Below, in pieces: positions 1 through 9,419 of a DNA stretch of 64,000 nucleotides; within the stretch, counting starts at the first letter, position 1; each line of letters begins with the position of its first letter. Below the pieces are notes generated by a model. That model was not told the DNA's origin and did no database searches. It saw only the letters and a program-made list of their open reading frames with translations. The position numbers and the translations under genes are program-made. This stretch comes from Christiangramia gaetbulicola (GTDB lineage: Bacteria; Bacteroidota; Bacteroidia; Flavobacteriales; Flavobacteriaceae). Where the stretch lies: positions 806,001-870,000 of the forward strand of contig NZ_QBKQ01000002.1 of NCBI RefSeq assembly GCF_003054225.1, given 5' to 3'.

Positions 1-380
1 GTATAACCAAGGGTCGGATAGTTCGGATGATCACTATTCTCGGTTACTTTAATCATGGAATCTGATAAAAGTAATGCTGTTTCTGGTTCCTCGATTAAAA
101 TCCTGTAATAATAAGCCCTGGCCATTTCAATAGAATCGTTCTCCAATTTGGCTTTGCTTAAATGAAGAGAAACAATTTCCTTTAGTTCCTCGATTCTAGA
201 ATCTTCCATGGCAGCTGCTTCGAGTTCATGAAATTCTGGAAAGGTGGTATTAACCGAATATTGAGAAGCATCTTGATTTTTGTTTTTTTGAGCAAACAAG
301 GGGTATGTGATAAATAAAATCAATAGCATACATTGCAGAATGCTGTATTTATTGAGTTTTATTTTAGAACAGTATTTCAT
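1..380 (-). CDS. Secreted or membrane protein downstream of the exporter, 3' part cut off by window edge
   Basis: The minus strand opens at an ATG at 380, three bases after the stop of the HlyD-like gene, and runs without a stop to the window edge (126 codons seen). Residues ~12-30 form a hydrophobic stretch ending in an LFAQ-like signal peptidase site, so the product is probably exported or membrane anchored. The remainder is acidic and helical (EELKEIVSLHLSKAK, then a YYYRILIEEPETALLLSDS segment), which looks like the beginning of tetratricopeptide-type helices. Flavobacterial TPR sensor proteins, sometimes with C-terminal DNA-binding domains, begin this way, but the diagnostic part is missing. 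The tight spacing suggests co-transcription with the two exporter genes. Confidence 0.7.
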   Translation of the reverse strand, partial: MKYCSKIKLNKYSILQCMLLILFITYPLFAQKNKNQDASQYSVNTTFPEFHELEAAAMEDSRIEELKEIVSLHLSKAKLENDSIEMARAYYYRILIEEPETALLLSDSMIKVTENSDHPNYPTLGY

Positions 381-383
381 TGT

Positions 384-1682
384 CTAGATATCAAAATCGT
401 TGTTGGACCATATATTGCGGAATTGAAAAAATATCCGTTCCATCAGAGTTACTTCCTGAAGAAGAATTTCTGCTGTTCCATTTAATTCCTGATGAAACTC
501 TAATTCCTTACCATATGACGTTTTTAGGTCCTTCATGTTTAGGTAAACTATATAGCCAGGGTCATCTCCGCCTTTTGGAACTTGTGAAACTGATCCTACT
601 TTTGCCCTTACTATACCCCATTCCTGATAAGGATAATTGTCAAGTTTTAAATTAACCTTTAGACCTTTTTTCAGCTTTCCTGCATTCCGAATAGGTATGA
701 TGCATTTACCAATTAACTCCTGTTGATTATCAGGAATAACACTAAATATCGGCTCTCCTACTTCTATATTCTGATATTCTCCCCAAATCTCAAAATATGA
801 TAATCTGCCGTTTATAGGACTTTTAAAAAGATAGGTGTCTTCCCATTTTTTTATAGCATTCAATAAATTCTGTTGAGATAATAGAAGATTAACCTCCAGA
901 TAATCCTTAGTTTTTAAATAGCTGTTTGTTGTTAGCTGAAATTTGGATTGAATAACCTTATTATCAAGAATTAGTTGATAATACTGTTGTGTTAATAATT
1001 GTAATTCTCGCTGTTCCGTTAAGAAATCCTTTTCAACCTTTTCCAGGTCAACTTGAGAAATCACTCCTTTATTAAATAATCGTTGAAACCTATTATAGTT
1101 AGTGGCCGACACTTCAAGATTTCTATTGGCAAGTGATAATTCTTCCTTCTTACTCTTGATGGAGTTAAATTGATTGGTTATTTCCTGCTTCATTAAAAGA
1201 TCCTGAATATTCAGATCATTGTGCGTTTCGTCAAGTATAAAAAGATGATAATTATTCAAGAAAGTATTATAATACACCTGAAGGTCGTTGCCTAATTTCA
1301 GGTTTGAAGGATATACATCATCTAATTCATTGATCGACCGTAAATTAAAATTCGTATTTAAATTAGTTTTCAAATATTGAATATCTGTGGTTTTGGCGGC
1401 GTTTTCCAGTTCTCCCAATATATCTCCTTCTGAAACTAAATCACCAGGTTGAAAATTTAAGGCAAGGATCTTCCCTTCAGATTTTGCTCTAATTTGAACC
1501 GGTGGATTCTGGGAGGTGACAATTACCTCTCCTTCGATAACTTCATTAAATGGAAAATTTAAAGACAAAAGAATTAATAGCACAAAAAAGACAAAAGTTG
1601 CTATTGTACCATTGCGTAATATCCAACCAGGTTCCCGTTGAATACTATTTTCCTCCCTGTATTTTTTGATGTTGTTAGCCAC
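384..1682 (-). CDS. HlyD-family periplasmic adaptor of a type I/bacteriocin-type exporter
   Basis: 432-residue membrane fusion protein. One N-terminal transmembrane segment at about residues 28-46 is followed by a biotinyl-lipoyl-like half (GEVIVTSQNPPVQIRAKSEG), a long helical hairpin (~115-285) and the second lipoyl/beta-barrel half (SPINGRLSYFEIWGEYQNI). This order is typical of HlyD adaptors that join an inner-membrane ABC exporter to an outer-membrane channel. The start is GTG, 4 bp after the stop of the upstream C39 ABC transporter, so the two are almost certainly one operon. No outer-membrane TolC-like partner is visible beside it. Confidence 0.85.
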   Translation of the reverse strand: MANNIKKYREENSIQREPGWILRNGTIATFVFFVLLILLSLNFPFNEVIEGEVIVTSQNPPVQIRAKSEGKILALNFQPGDLVSEGDILGELENAAKTTDIQYLKTNLNTNFNLRSINELDDVYPSNLKLGNDLQVYYNTFLNNYHLFILDETHNDLNIQDLLMKQEITNQFNSIKSKKEELSLANRNLEVSATNYNRFQRLFNKGVISQVDLEKVEKDFLTEQRELQLLTQQYYQLILDNKVIQSKFQLTTNSYLKTKDYLEVNLLLSQQNLLNAIKKWEDTYLFKSPINGRLSYFEIWGEYQNIEVGEPIFSVIPDNQQELIGKCIIPIRNAGKLKKGLKVNLKLDNYPYQEWGIVRAKVGSVSQVPKGGDDPGYIVYLNMKDLKTSYGKELEFHQELNGTAEILLQEVTLMERIFFQFRNIWSNNDFDI

Positions 1683-1686
1683 AGAT

Positions 1687-3864
1687 TCAAAGTTGATTTC
1701 TAATTAATTTGTGGTATACACCTTTTTGAGAAATCAATTCTTCATGATTTCCCCGCTCAACGACATTCCCATTCTCCATTACCAGGATTTGATCAGCATT
1801 TTTGACAGTAGACAACCTATGAGCCACTATAATCACCGTCTTGTTTCTATAAAAAGATTTTAGATTCTCTGTAATTACTTTTTCGTTTGCAGCATCTAAA
1901 GAGCTCGTAGCTTCATCGAAGAATAAGTATTTCGGATTTTTATATATAGCCCTGGCAATAAGCAGTCTTTGTTTCTCTCCTCCACTTAAAAGCTGTCCCT
2001 GTTCACCAATTCTGGTTTGATATCCAAGAGGAAGTGAATTAATCAAATGGGTTAAATTGGACATTTCAACAGCTTCTTTTAATCGCTTTTCGTTTACTGG
2101 TTCATCAGATTTTGATTCTGTTATATTTCGTTCTATAGTATCATTAAACAATTTTCCTTCTTGTAAAACCACTCCACACAACTTTCGCCAATAGTCAGCT
2201 TTGAGGTGTTCAAAATTTTGGTTGCCTATTTTTATACTGCCAGAATTTGGGTGGTATAGTTTCAATAATAATTTCAAAAGGCTTGTTTTACCAGATCCAC
2301 TGGCACCCACAATCGCAGTAATCTTTCCATGTGGTAAAGTTGCCGAGACACTCTTGAGTACCGAATTTGATCCTGGTTCTCCGTAATTAAAGACAATATT
2401 ATCAAGTATGATATCGCCTAATAATCCCGCACGAATGTTTTTATCCGGATACACTTCAGATTTTTGATCGTGAATTTCGGCCAGTCTTTGTAATGAAAGT
2501 TTTGCTTTCTGATATCCCACTATAAAATTCATCGTATTGGATATGGGTATGTAAAGACTACCTACTATAAACTGGGTTGCTAACATACCTCCTAATGTAA
2601 TTTCACCTGATATGACTGCCTTTGCAGACCAGAAAATAATTAGGATTGCTGTAACTTCATTAATAAACTTACCGCCCTTAATTTGGATATGATCCACCTT
2701 CAGAATAGTAGACTGCAAGTCAAAAAGCCTTGCCCTATTCTTTCTCCACTCAGCTTTCCTTCTTTCTTCTGAATTGTTAAGTTTGATTTCCAACACCGCC
2801 AAAAGCATTTGTAGAAAATAGGATTGCTCCCTTCTATTTAAATCAAATTGCTGATGATCCAGAACTTCCTTTTTTTGCATAAATAAAAGAGACCAACCTA
2901 AAAACAAAATAGTTCCAATCAGAAAAATCAGGAAAATCGTCCTATCATAAATACCTAGAACGAAAGCAAAAACTATCATAGTAAGGAGGTCAAAAAATAT
3001 ACTCAGAGATTGTTCGCTTAAAAATTCTTCTACCCTCTGGTGGTCATAGATCCTTTGCATAAAATCACCCGTAGTTTTTGAATCAAAAAAGGAAATTGGA
3101 AGCTTAAGAATTTTATCCAGGAAATCGGAAACCATGGCAATGGTTACGTTTTCGCTGATGTGCAATAAAAGCCAATCTCGAATTACTTCTGTAATGGAAC
3201 GAGTTAAAAATAAAAACAGCTGGGCTATAACGATAAGGTATATAAAATCGAGATTTTCATAATTGATTCCGTAGTCTACAATACTTTGGGTTAAGAATGG
3301 AAGGCTTAATTGGATCAACATTGCAGTGAATAATCCCAGCGCGATTTGGCTCAGGTATTTTTTATAAGGACTAAGGTAATCGAGTAAAAATCCCATCCCT
3401 TCACGGGGAACTTCTTCATTCTGTGTATTTATAAAACTTTCTCCTGGTTCGACAAGGAGCAAAAATCCTTCATCTTCATTAGCACCAGACCATCGATTCA
3501 GAAATTCGTTATGAGTATATTTTATTTTTCCAATTGCTGGATCTGAAACAAAAACATTTCTTTTATCTGTCTTATAGACTACCAGAAAATGATTATGCTC
3601 CCAATGGGCAATGACAGGAAGTGGTATATCTTCGATCAACTCTTTTAAACTGGCTTTGATGCCAACTGAATCTAATCCAATTCTTTCGAAGGCCTGGGAA
3701 AGTCCATGAAAAGACACACCTCCCTTTTGTTGGGAAGAAATTTCGCGTAAGAAATCTAAATTGAAATGTCTGCCGTAATATTCAGTAATAATTTTCAGGC
3801 AGGTAGGCCCACAATCCATCTGATCAAGCTGACGGTAAGCAGGAAAATTAACCGTTCCAAACAT
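1687..3864 (-). CDS. Peptidase C39-containing ABC exporter (double-glycine leader processing)
   Basis: About 725 residues with the three parts of a peptidase-containing ATP-binding transporter. The N-terminal C39 protease has Cys18 in DQMDCGPTCL, a His in HWEHNHFLVV and an Asp in VFVSDPAIG. Six membrane helices follow between about residues 165 and 450. The C-terminal ATPase has Walker A GASGSGKT near 520, signature LLSGGEKQR near 624 and Walker B YLFFDEATSSLD near 641. Such proteins cut substrates after a GG leader and export them. I chose the ATG at 3864 because the frame extends upstream only to a TTG nine bases earlier. I saw no convincing GG-leader precursor in the gap upstream. Confidence 0.9.
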   Translation of the reverse strand: MFGTVNFPAYRQLDQMDCGPTCLKIITEYYGRHFNLDFLREISSQQKGGVSFHGLSQAFERIGLDSVGIKASLKELIEDIPLPVIAHWEHNHFLVVYKTDKRNVFVSDPAIGKIKYTHNEFLNRWSGANEDEGFLLLVEPGESFINTQNEEVPREGMGFLLDYLSPYKKYLSQIALGLFTAMLIQLSLPFLTQSIVDYGINYENLDFIYLIVIAQLFLFLTRSITEVIRDWLLLHISENVTIAMVSDFLDKILKLPISFFDSKTTGDFMQRIYDHQRVEEFLSEQSLSIFFDLLTMIVFAFVLGIYDRTIFLIFLIGTILFLGWSLLFMQKKEVLDHQQFDLNRREQSYFLQMLLAVLEIKLNNSEERRKAEWRKNRARLFDLQSTILKVDHIQIKGGKFINEVTAILIIFWSAKAVISGEITLGGMLATQFIVGSLYIPISNTMNFIVGYQKAKLSLQRLAEIHDQKSEVYPDKNIRAGLLGDIILDNIVFNYGEPGSNSVLKSVSATLPHGKITAIVGASGSGKTSLLKLLLKLYHPNSGSIKIGNQNFEHLKADYWRKLCGVVLQEGKLFNDTIERNITESKSDEPVNEKRLKEAVEMSNLTHLINSLPLGYQTRIGEQGQLLSGGEKQRLLIARAIYKNPKYLFFDEATSSLDAANEKVITENLKSFYRNKTVIIVAHRLSTVKNADQILVMENGNVVERGNHEELISQKGVYHKLIRNQL

Positions 3865-4399
3865 TGCACCCAATTGAAAATCATATCTCTAAATTAATCT
3901 ATACTAAAAATGAATGAATACGAATTAGCAGGCTATTTATAAATAACGACCTATTCGTCAAAACATAATAAATCTACCCTTCGGGCTAAAATAGATTTAA
4001 TCAGGATCTCAAAATTCCCCAAGCAATAATTATGAGCTTCGTAAGTTTCTGGAAGTCATAAAAGTATATAAAAATTTCTTATCCTTATTTTTTTTAATTA
4101 ACTCAAAAGCAAAAATTTATAATGTATTAACTCAAATTTTTTCAAGGGTCTTAGAATCAATTTTTAATATGGAAAATGACTAAACTGACGTTTTGAGGAA
4201 CAGTTTTCCATATGAACTTTTGAGTTATCAACAAGTTCACCTAAAAACTCCATAGAATTTATTGCTAAATAAGATTAAAAAAACACAGACGAGTTCAATC
4301 CATATTTTATTCACAAAATACTGATTTACAAATTTTTAAACTCTCCTATTTGTAATTTCCTCATAGCGATATTGCCACCCAAACTAAAACCGAATCGTT
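3865..4399. promoter_or_regulatory. Gene-free region with nested dyads between the exporter and the tra operon
   Basis: No credible gene was found in this AT-rich 535 bp. It holds several inverted repeats: AACTCAAAAG at 4100-4109 pairs with CTTTTGAGTT at 4217-4226, and inside that pair ATATGGAAAA at 4167-4176 faces TTTTCCATAT at 4204-4213, with an inner AAACTG/CAGTTT at 4183-4188 and 4201-4206. The nesting about 190 bp upstream of traE suggests a regulatory or DNA-processing site for the tra operon. This is inferred from symmetry only. Confidence 0.45.
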
Positions 4400-4687
4400 A
4401 TGAAAAAAACTCTTCTTTTAGCTACGTTTATCTTCCTGAGCTCCACTTCTGTTTTTGCACAGATAGGTGGAATAGAAAATTCTGTTAATGACGTTTCTGA
4501 TACCATTAGAACAATCTTCCCTATCATCCTTGGAGTAATTTTCCTGGTTGGTTTCCTGTTCAATGCAGGACACTTTTTCGGTGAGAACGCCGACCTTAAG
4601 AAAGGAATAACCCGGGTATTGGTCTTTGTTCTTATCGCTGGAGCTGTAGTAGGCATTTTCACTTACCTGATTACAATCGTGGTCTAA
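4400..4687 (+). CDS. traE: TraE-like conjugation protein (DUF4134, VirB2-like)
   Basis: 95 residues: an N-terminal signal sequence ending near VFAQ, then two hydrophobic segments (about residues 38-56 and 70-93). Size, topology and first place in the operon match the DUF4134/TraE family of Bacteroidetes conjugative transposons, thought to be the small pilin-like inner-membrane component. Its stop overlaps the next start as TAATG. It begins a plus-strand run of nine tightly packed genes that together make the mating channel. Confidence 0.85.
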   Translation: MKKTLLLATFIFLSSTSVFAQIGGIENSVNDVSDTIRTIFPIILGVIFLVGFLFNAGHFFGENADLKKGITRVLVFVLIAGAVVGIFTYLITIVV

Positions 4688-4971
4688 TGAAAAGGTTTCA
4701 ACCATATAAGAACATCCGTAAGAAGGCAATGATCTTTGGCCTGCCATTATCCTCATTCGCTTTGATGATGGTTTCCATTATAGCGTGTTTACTCGTCATA
4801 ATATTTTCATTCAGTTTCATCATGGTAATTGGAGTTCTTTGCTTCAATACCACACTATATATTTCCCTGCTCAGATTAACCACCACACCCCGGTTCTTTC
4901 TGGTAAAAGCTTCCTATCCGGAAATCATAAGCAATAGAAAACAATCAAGCCTCCATTATGAAAAGCATTAA
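4687..4971 (+). CDS. traF: TraF-like conjugation protein (DUF4133, VirB3-like)
   Basis: 94 residues with a basic N terminus (FQPYKNIRKKAMIFGLPLSS) and a hydrophobic hairpin from about residue 16 to 60. This matches small VirB3-like membrane proteins that sit directly before the ATPase gene in Bacteroidetes tra operons. The start overlaps the traE stop by one base, and the gene's end overlaps traG by 14 bp, suggesting translational coupling. Confidence 0.82.
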   Translation: MKRFQPYKNIRKKAMIFGLPLSSFALMMVSIIACLLVIIFSFSFIMVIGVLCFNTTLYISLLRLTTTPRFFLVKASYPEIISNRKQSSLHYEKH

Positions 4972-7363
4972 ACTTTCTGCATATCATCCAATTTCCGATA
5001 TTCAGGAGAATATCATCTTTTCCACTAACGGTAATGTGGTGGCTTGCTATGAAGTAATTTTACCGGAGATCTATTCCTTATCGGAAAAAGATTTTGAAGA
5101 TCTGCATAATATCTGGTTCCAGGCAATTAAAAGCCTACCGGCCGGAACGGTGATTCATAAACAGGATATCTATCTGAAGAAGTCTTATTCTTCGGAACTT
5201 TTACCTAAGTGTACCTATTTAGCAGAGGCAACCCACACATACTTTAAAGGACGAAATTATATAGATCATACCTGTTACCTCTTTTTCATTTTAACTCGTA
5301 ATAAAACACTTAACAATCCAAAATTCGTGAATCCTTTCCGGCAAATTCAGAAAGCTATTATCAGCGAGTTGGATGAAAATGTAAAGGCCTTTTTAAACTC
5401 GGTTAGAGATACGGTTTCATTTATCAATAACAGTCGCAGGATCAACCTAATTCCGGTACAAGAAGGTATGATCCAGAACCTGACCAATGCTTATTTCAAT
5501 GGGTTTAATGAAGGTTTTGATACCGATATACTTCTGGATAAGGAACAATTCAATATTGGAAAAAACTATTTTGATGTGCTTGCAGTCAATAGCGAGCTAT
5601 GCTTTGGGGAGAACATTCAAACTAGCAAGACCAATGATAAATTCACATCAGATGATTTTAAATTCCACCAGGGATTTATTGACGGGTTTGGACTTGCCTT
5701 AAAAGAAAATCATATTGTCAACCAGGTTCTTTATTTAGACGACAAGCATAAATGGAGAAAACTGCTTGATAAGAAAGTCGAGGAATTAAAAAAAAGCTCC
5801 AATTTCGGATCGCAGAACAAGCTAATCCTTGGGAAAATTCAGGATATTCTGGAGCAGATCAACGCCGATGATACTTCAAGGATCATCAGGGGGCATTTGA
5901 ACATAATTTTCTGGGATCAGGAAATAAAAAACCTGAATGCCATTGCTTCAAGAATTAAAACCGAATTCAAGGAGCTTGACATCGTTCCTTATTATCCAAA
6001 AGGAACAGAACGCAAAAATTACATCCTGAATAGCTACTGTTGTTTCTCCTCTAACTTTTCGAATGAGGATCTATATGTGACCGACCTTAAACATGCTCTG
6101 TGCCTTTTCGTCAATAACACCAACTATAAATCTGATCCTGAAGGTATCATTTTCAATGACCGGGAACATAACATTCCTGTTATTAAGGATGTCTGGGATG
6201 AAGGCAAAAGACGAATCAAAGCACGTAACTTCGCCATCTTCGCTCCCACCGGAGAAGGAAAATCTTTCCTGGCTAATAATATCCTTCGGCAATACTTTGA
6301 AAATGGGGTTCGCCTGCTTATAATTGATTTGGGAGGATCCTATACAAAGTTTGCTAAACTTTATCCCGGTAAGTTCACCGTTTTACGCTATGAAAGCGGA
6401 AAGAGTTTAGGCATTAATCCTTTTTATGTTCAAAATCAATCTGATGTTACGCCGGAACGCCTGGAAGAACTTTCGGTTTTCCTTTTTGAACTATTCGGTT
6501 CAGGCCATAAGATCACCAAGGCCGAATCGGTTTCTATCAAAAAGATACTGCGTTTTTATTACGATAGCCTGTCAGCCATTCATTCCCTTAATAGCTTCTA
6601 TCATTTTATAGAAAACAACCAGGAAGATCTTCTGGAAGGCCTTAAGATCCATGCGGATTATTTCAATATTTCAAACTTTCTCCACATTATGTCTGAATAT
6701 GTAGATGACGGTCTCTATAGTTTTCTATTTGAAGTAAATGAAGATCAGACTTATAAGATCGAAGATAAACGGCTGATCGTTTTTGAACTGGATGAAGTAA
6801 AGGATAACAAGGAGATCCTTTCGGTCATGTTGAAGCTTATCAAATCGGCTATCCAGAGAACTATCTGGAGAAACAGGTCGGAGAAAGGAATTATCCTCTT
6901 TGATGAATTTGCCAAGCAATTAAAGTTCGAGAATGTTTTGGAAAGCGTGGAGTTCTATTACCAGGCCATCCGTAAACAGAACGGTGCAATTGGCATTATT
7001 TTGCAATCCATAAATCAGCTTCCGGAGAATAGTACTTCAGCAAGTATCCTTGAGAATACCCAGGTGATCTACAGTCTTCATAATGAAAAAGGATATGAGG
7101 AACTGGTTAGAAGATTAAAGTTGTCCAGCCATGATCTAAACCAACTTAAATCGATACGGAACAATTTAACCGGTGACCGAAAATACACCGAGATATTCAT
7201 AAAGATAGGTAAGGAAAGTAATGTATTTCGCCTGGAAGTTCCCAGAGAAGTATATGCTGCCTATCTCACCGATGGATCTGAAAACGAGCAGATAATGGCT
7301 CTTTATGATAAATATAAATCCATGGAGAAAGCAATTAATGAATTCATCTCAAAAACCCGATAA
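4958..7363 (+). CDS. traG: TraG conjugation ATPase (VirB4-like)
   Basis: 801 residues, the usual length for the VirB4-type ATPase that powers the Bacteroidetes type IV secretion channel. Walker A lies at about residues 428-435 (APTGEGKSFLAN) and Walker B at about 645-651 (IILFDEFAKQL). A conserved VirB4-like region, RKQNGAIGIILQSINQLPEN, follows. The N-terminal half carries the family's less conserved domain. It begins inside the end of traF. Recognition is strong from motifs, length and neighbours. Confidence 0.95.
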   Translation: MKSIKLSAYHPISDIQENIIFSTNGNVVACYEVILPEIYSLSEKDFEDLHNIWFQAIKSLPAGTVIHKQDIYLKKSYSSELLPKCTYLAEATHTYFKGRNYIDHTCYLFFILTRNKTLNNPKFVNPFRQIQKAIISELDENVKAFLNSVRDTVSFINNSRRINLIPVQEGMIQNLTNAYFNGFNEGFDTDILLDKEQFNIGKNYFDVLAVNSELCFGENIQTSKTNDKFTSDDFKFHQGFIDGFGLALKENHIVNQVLYLDDKHKWRKLLDKKVEELKKSSNFGSQNKLILGKIQDILEQINADDTSRIIRGHLNIIFWDQEIKNLNAIASRIKTEFKELDIVPYYPKGTERKNYILNSYCCFSSNFSNEDLYVTDLKHALCLFVNNTNYKSDPEGIIFNDREHNIPVIKDVWDEGKRRIKARNFAIFAPTGEGKSFLANNILRQYFENGVRLLIIDLGGSYTKFAKLYPGKFTVLRYESGKSLGINPFYVQNQSDVTPERLEELSVFLFELFGSGHKITKAESVSIKKILRFYYDSLSAIHSLNSFYHFIENNQEDLLEGLKIHADYFNISNFLHIMSEYVDDGLYSFLFEVNEDQTYKIEDKRLIVFELDEVKDNKEILSVMLKLIKSAIQRTIWRNRSEKGIILFDEFAKQLKFENVLESVEFYYQAIRKQNGAIGIILQSINQLPENSTSASILENTQVIYSLHNEKGYEELVRRLKLSSHDLNQLKSIRNNLTGDRKYTEIFIKIGKESNVFRLEVPREVYAAYLTDGSENEQIMALYDKYKSMEKAINEFISKTR

Positions 7364-7365
7364 CA

Positions 7366-7947
7366 ATGAAAAACAAGATTTTCACCCTAGTACTGGCTTT
7401 GGCATTTGCCTTTATAATGCCTGGCAGGGCAACCGCACAAGGGATGCCCGTATATGATAATACCAATTTTCTAAGCCTGGCAAAGTCCCTGATCGAATCG
7501 GCTAAACAAACTTCCCAGTTGCTCAAAACCGTAGATTTTCTAAGGCAGCAAAAGGAGAACCTGGAAAAGGTAAATAACGTGGTCAAGCAATTAAATGCTG
7601 TGCGAGAAATTACACAGAACAACCAAAGACTATTTGATCTGGTTCGGGAGGATCTTCGAGAGATTCTTAATTCACCATATATCAAACCGGAAGAAATTAA
7701 CCGCATTTCAGAATCCTTTAATGCTATTATCCAGAATTCACTGGATGACCTTGCTTTTATAGATCAGATTCTTTCCAGTGATTATTTAAAAATGACCGAT
7801 GCAGAGCGTGCCGCTATTTTAAAAGAAAAGGAAATTCAGTCCAAAGAAATGGTTTCTGAAATCCAGCTTAAAACCCAGCGCTACCGTGATATCATTTCCT
7901 TCAGGGAGATGCAGGATAAGATCAATAATCGGGAAACCGGGTTTTAA
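7366..7947 (+). CDS. traI: TraI-like periplasmic conjugation protein (DUF4141)
   Basis: 193 residues with a clear signal peptide (MKNKIFTLVLALAFAFIMP, cut near ATAQ). A helical, probably coiled-coil body follows (LLKTVDFLRQQKENLEKVNN). Position between TraG and a polytopic TraJ fits the DUF4141/TraI family, a VirB5-like periplasmic part of the apparatus. It starts 2 bp after the traG stop. Confidence 0.82.
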   Translation: MKNKIFTLVLALAFAFIMPGRATAQGMPVYDNTNFLSLAKSLIESAKQTSQLLKTVDFLRQQKENLEKVNNVVKQLNAVREITQNNQRLFDLVREDLREILNSPYIKPEEINRISESFNAIIQNSLDDLAFIDQILSSDYLKMTDAERAAILKEKEIQSKEMVSEIQLKTQRYRDIISFREMQDKINNRETGF

Positions 7948-7955
7948 GTGAGCTG

Positions 7956-8792
7956 ATGGGCATCTTTTTAGGAATCGGGTTGGAATATGTAGACGCTGTT
8001 TTCCAGGTTATTAAAAACAGTGATTTCTCCCAGTATACCATTGCCGGTATGAAAACCCTTGCCGTATTGTTCTTCCTGGTAAACATTCTTAAAAAGTATA
8101 ATGAGGGGATCGCCGATAAAGACGGCTATACCTGGGGACTGAGTCCCGGAGAACTGGCAAAGAATTTTGCTGTGGTACTGCTGGTGATCTTTTCTACTCA
8201 GGTACTTGATTTTTTCGATAGCATCCTGGTCTCCATTGAAACACAATATAAAGACACCGCTCCTGCCCTGATCCCCCTGCAGCTTCAAGATATAGACCTG
8301 GAAACCGAAGTTGGCCCATTGGAGGTAGCCACCAAAGCCATGGCATTGCTCTACGATGCCCTGGTAACTCCATTGTATCCCGTAAAAGTCATTTCTTTTA
8401 TTGTTGGCTTGTTCCTATGGGTATTAGATCTATTCATTTACCCGCTCTTCCTTGCTGAACGCTATTTTCTGCTTGGGATCTTACAGGCATTCTTTCCCCT
8501 GGTTATTAGCCTAGCAGTTTTCGAGAAATTCAGGGATATGGCCTATAATTTTTTCAGGTTGTACGCCGCGGTATATATGCTGGTGCCCGCCTTCTTCCTG
8601 GTGAATGTATTTGTAAATAACCTGTATGCAGAGATCAATACTAACTTCTGGTCTAATCTTTTAGGAAACTCGACAGACAATAATATCATCAGGATCATAG
8701 TAGAGGCCGGATCCATAGGTTTTATCGTATTCCTGAAATTCAAACTCTACAGCCGGGCCACTTCCTTCACCTTTAAACTATTCAATACTTAA
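7956..8792 (+). CDS. traJ: TraJ-like polytopic membrane protein (VirB6-like)
   Basis: 278 residues with about five to six membrane helices (for example VISFIVGLFLWVLDLFIYPL and IIVEAGSIGFIVFLKFKLY). Bacteroidetes TraJ proteins are polytopic channel components comparable to VirB6. This one is a little shorter than the ~330 residues I recall for CTnDOT TraJ. It follows traI by 8 bp and precedes traK by 12 bp within the same operon. Confidence 0.82.
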   Translation: MGIFLGIGLEYVDAVFQVIKNSDFSQYTIAGMKTLAVLFFLVNILKKYNEGIADKDGYTWGLSPGELAKNFAVVLLVIFSTQVLDFFDSILVSIETQYKDTAPALIPLQLQDIDLETEVGPLEVATKAMALLYDALVTPLYPVKVISFIVGLFLWVLDLFIYPLFLAERYFLLGILQAFFPLVISLAVFEKFRDMAYNFFRLYAAVYMLVPAFFLVNVFVNNLYAEINTNFWSNLLGNSTDNNIIRIIVEAGSIGFIVFLKFKLYSRATSFTFKLFNT

Positions 8793-8804
8793 ACCGAACC
8801 CATT

Positions 8805-9419
8805 ATGAAAACAGCTTACCGAAATATCTATTCAGTTTTAAAGTTAAACCGGCTGGTCGTGATTAGTGTAGTGATCCTGGCCATGGTATCCAGCGGATTC
8901 TCTGGCTGGATGGTCTATAATATTTACAAGGAAGCCATCAACAGTTCTTTCGCGGTTAATACAGACGGATCTGTAATTCCATTAAAATGGGTAAAGCAAA
9001 AGGAAAATATGGAAGTGGAAGCGCTGGCCCACCTGGAACTCTTTCATACCTACTTCTATAATATCGATGCCAGCAATTATAAAAGCAACCTGGATAAGGC
9101 TCTCTGGCTGGGTAACAGTTCGGTAGATGATCTTTACCGCCAGAAAAAGGCCGATGGGGTCTATAACCGGCTTATTCAGTATTCCCTGGTTCAGAAAGTA
9201 CTGAGCATAGAATCTGAAGTTGACCTGTCGGTGGAACCCTATTTATTCCGAACCAAAACCATTTTTGAGATCAATCGCGGTACGATCACCGATACCTACG
9301 AACTGATCTCGACCGGGAACATCATCCTGGTAGATCGAAATTACCCGAATAATACCCATGGCTTACTCATCACCAATTATTTCGAAGAATCCTTAAAAAA
9401 ACTGAATTATGAAAATTGA
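8805..9419 (+). CDS. traK: TraK-like conjugation protein (VirB8-like)
   Basis: 204 residues with a short cytoplasmic N terminus, one membrane helix (about residues 15-38, VVISVVILAMVSSGFSGWMV) and a periplasmic domain, the topology of VirB8/TraK. Position between TraJ and TraM and the length near 207 residues support the call. Its end overlaps traM by 11 bp. Confidence 0.87.
   Translation: MKTAYRNIYSVLKLNRLVVISVVILAMVSSGFSGWMVYNIYKEAINSSFAVNTDGSVIPLKWVKQKENMEVEALAHLELFHTYFYNIDASNYKSNLDKALWLGNSSVDDLYRQKKADGVYNRLIQYSLVQKVLSIESEVDLSVEPYLFRTKTIFEINRGTITDTYELISTGNIILVDRNYPNNTHGLLITNYFEESLKKLNYEN

Noticed and set aside
1-4399. Left attachment site of the element
   Set aside because: I looked for a copy of the tRNA-Pro(GGG) 3' end here and found none, so I do not place a left boundary.
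4384-4756. Two overlapping minus-strand frames opposite traE/traF
   Set aside because: They are antisense to clear membrane proteins of the tra operon and show no family-like pattern.
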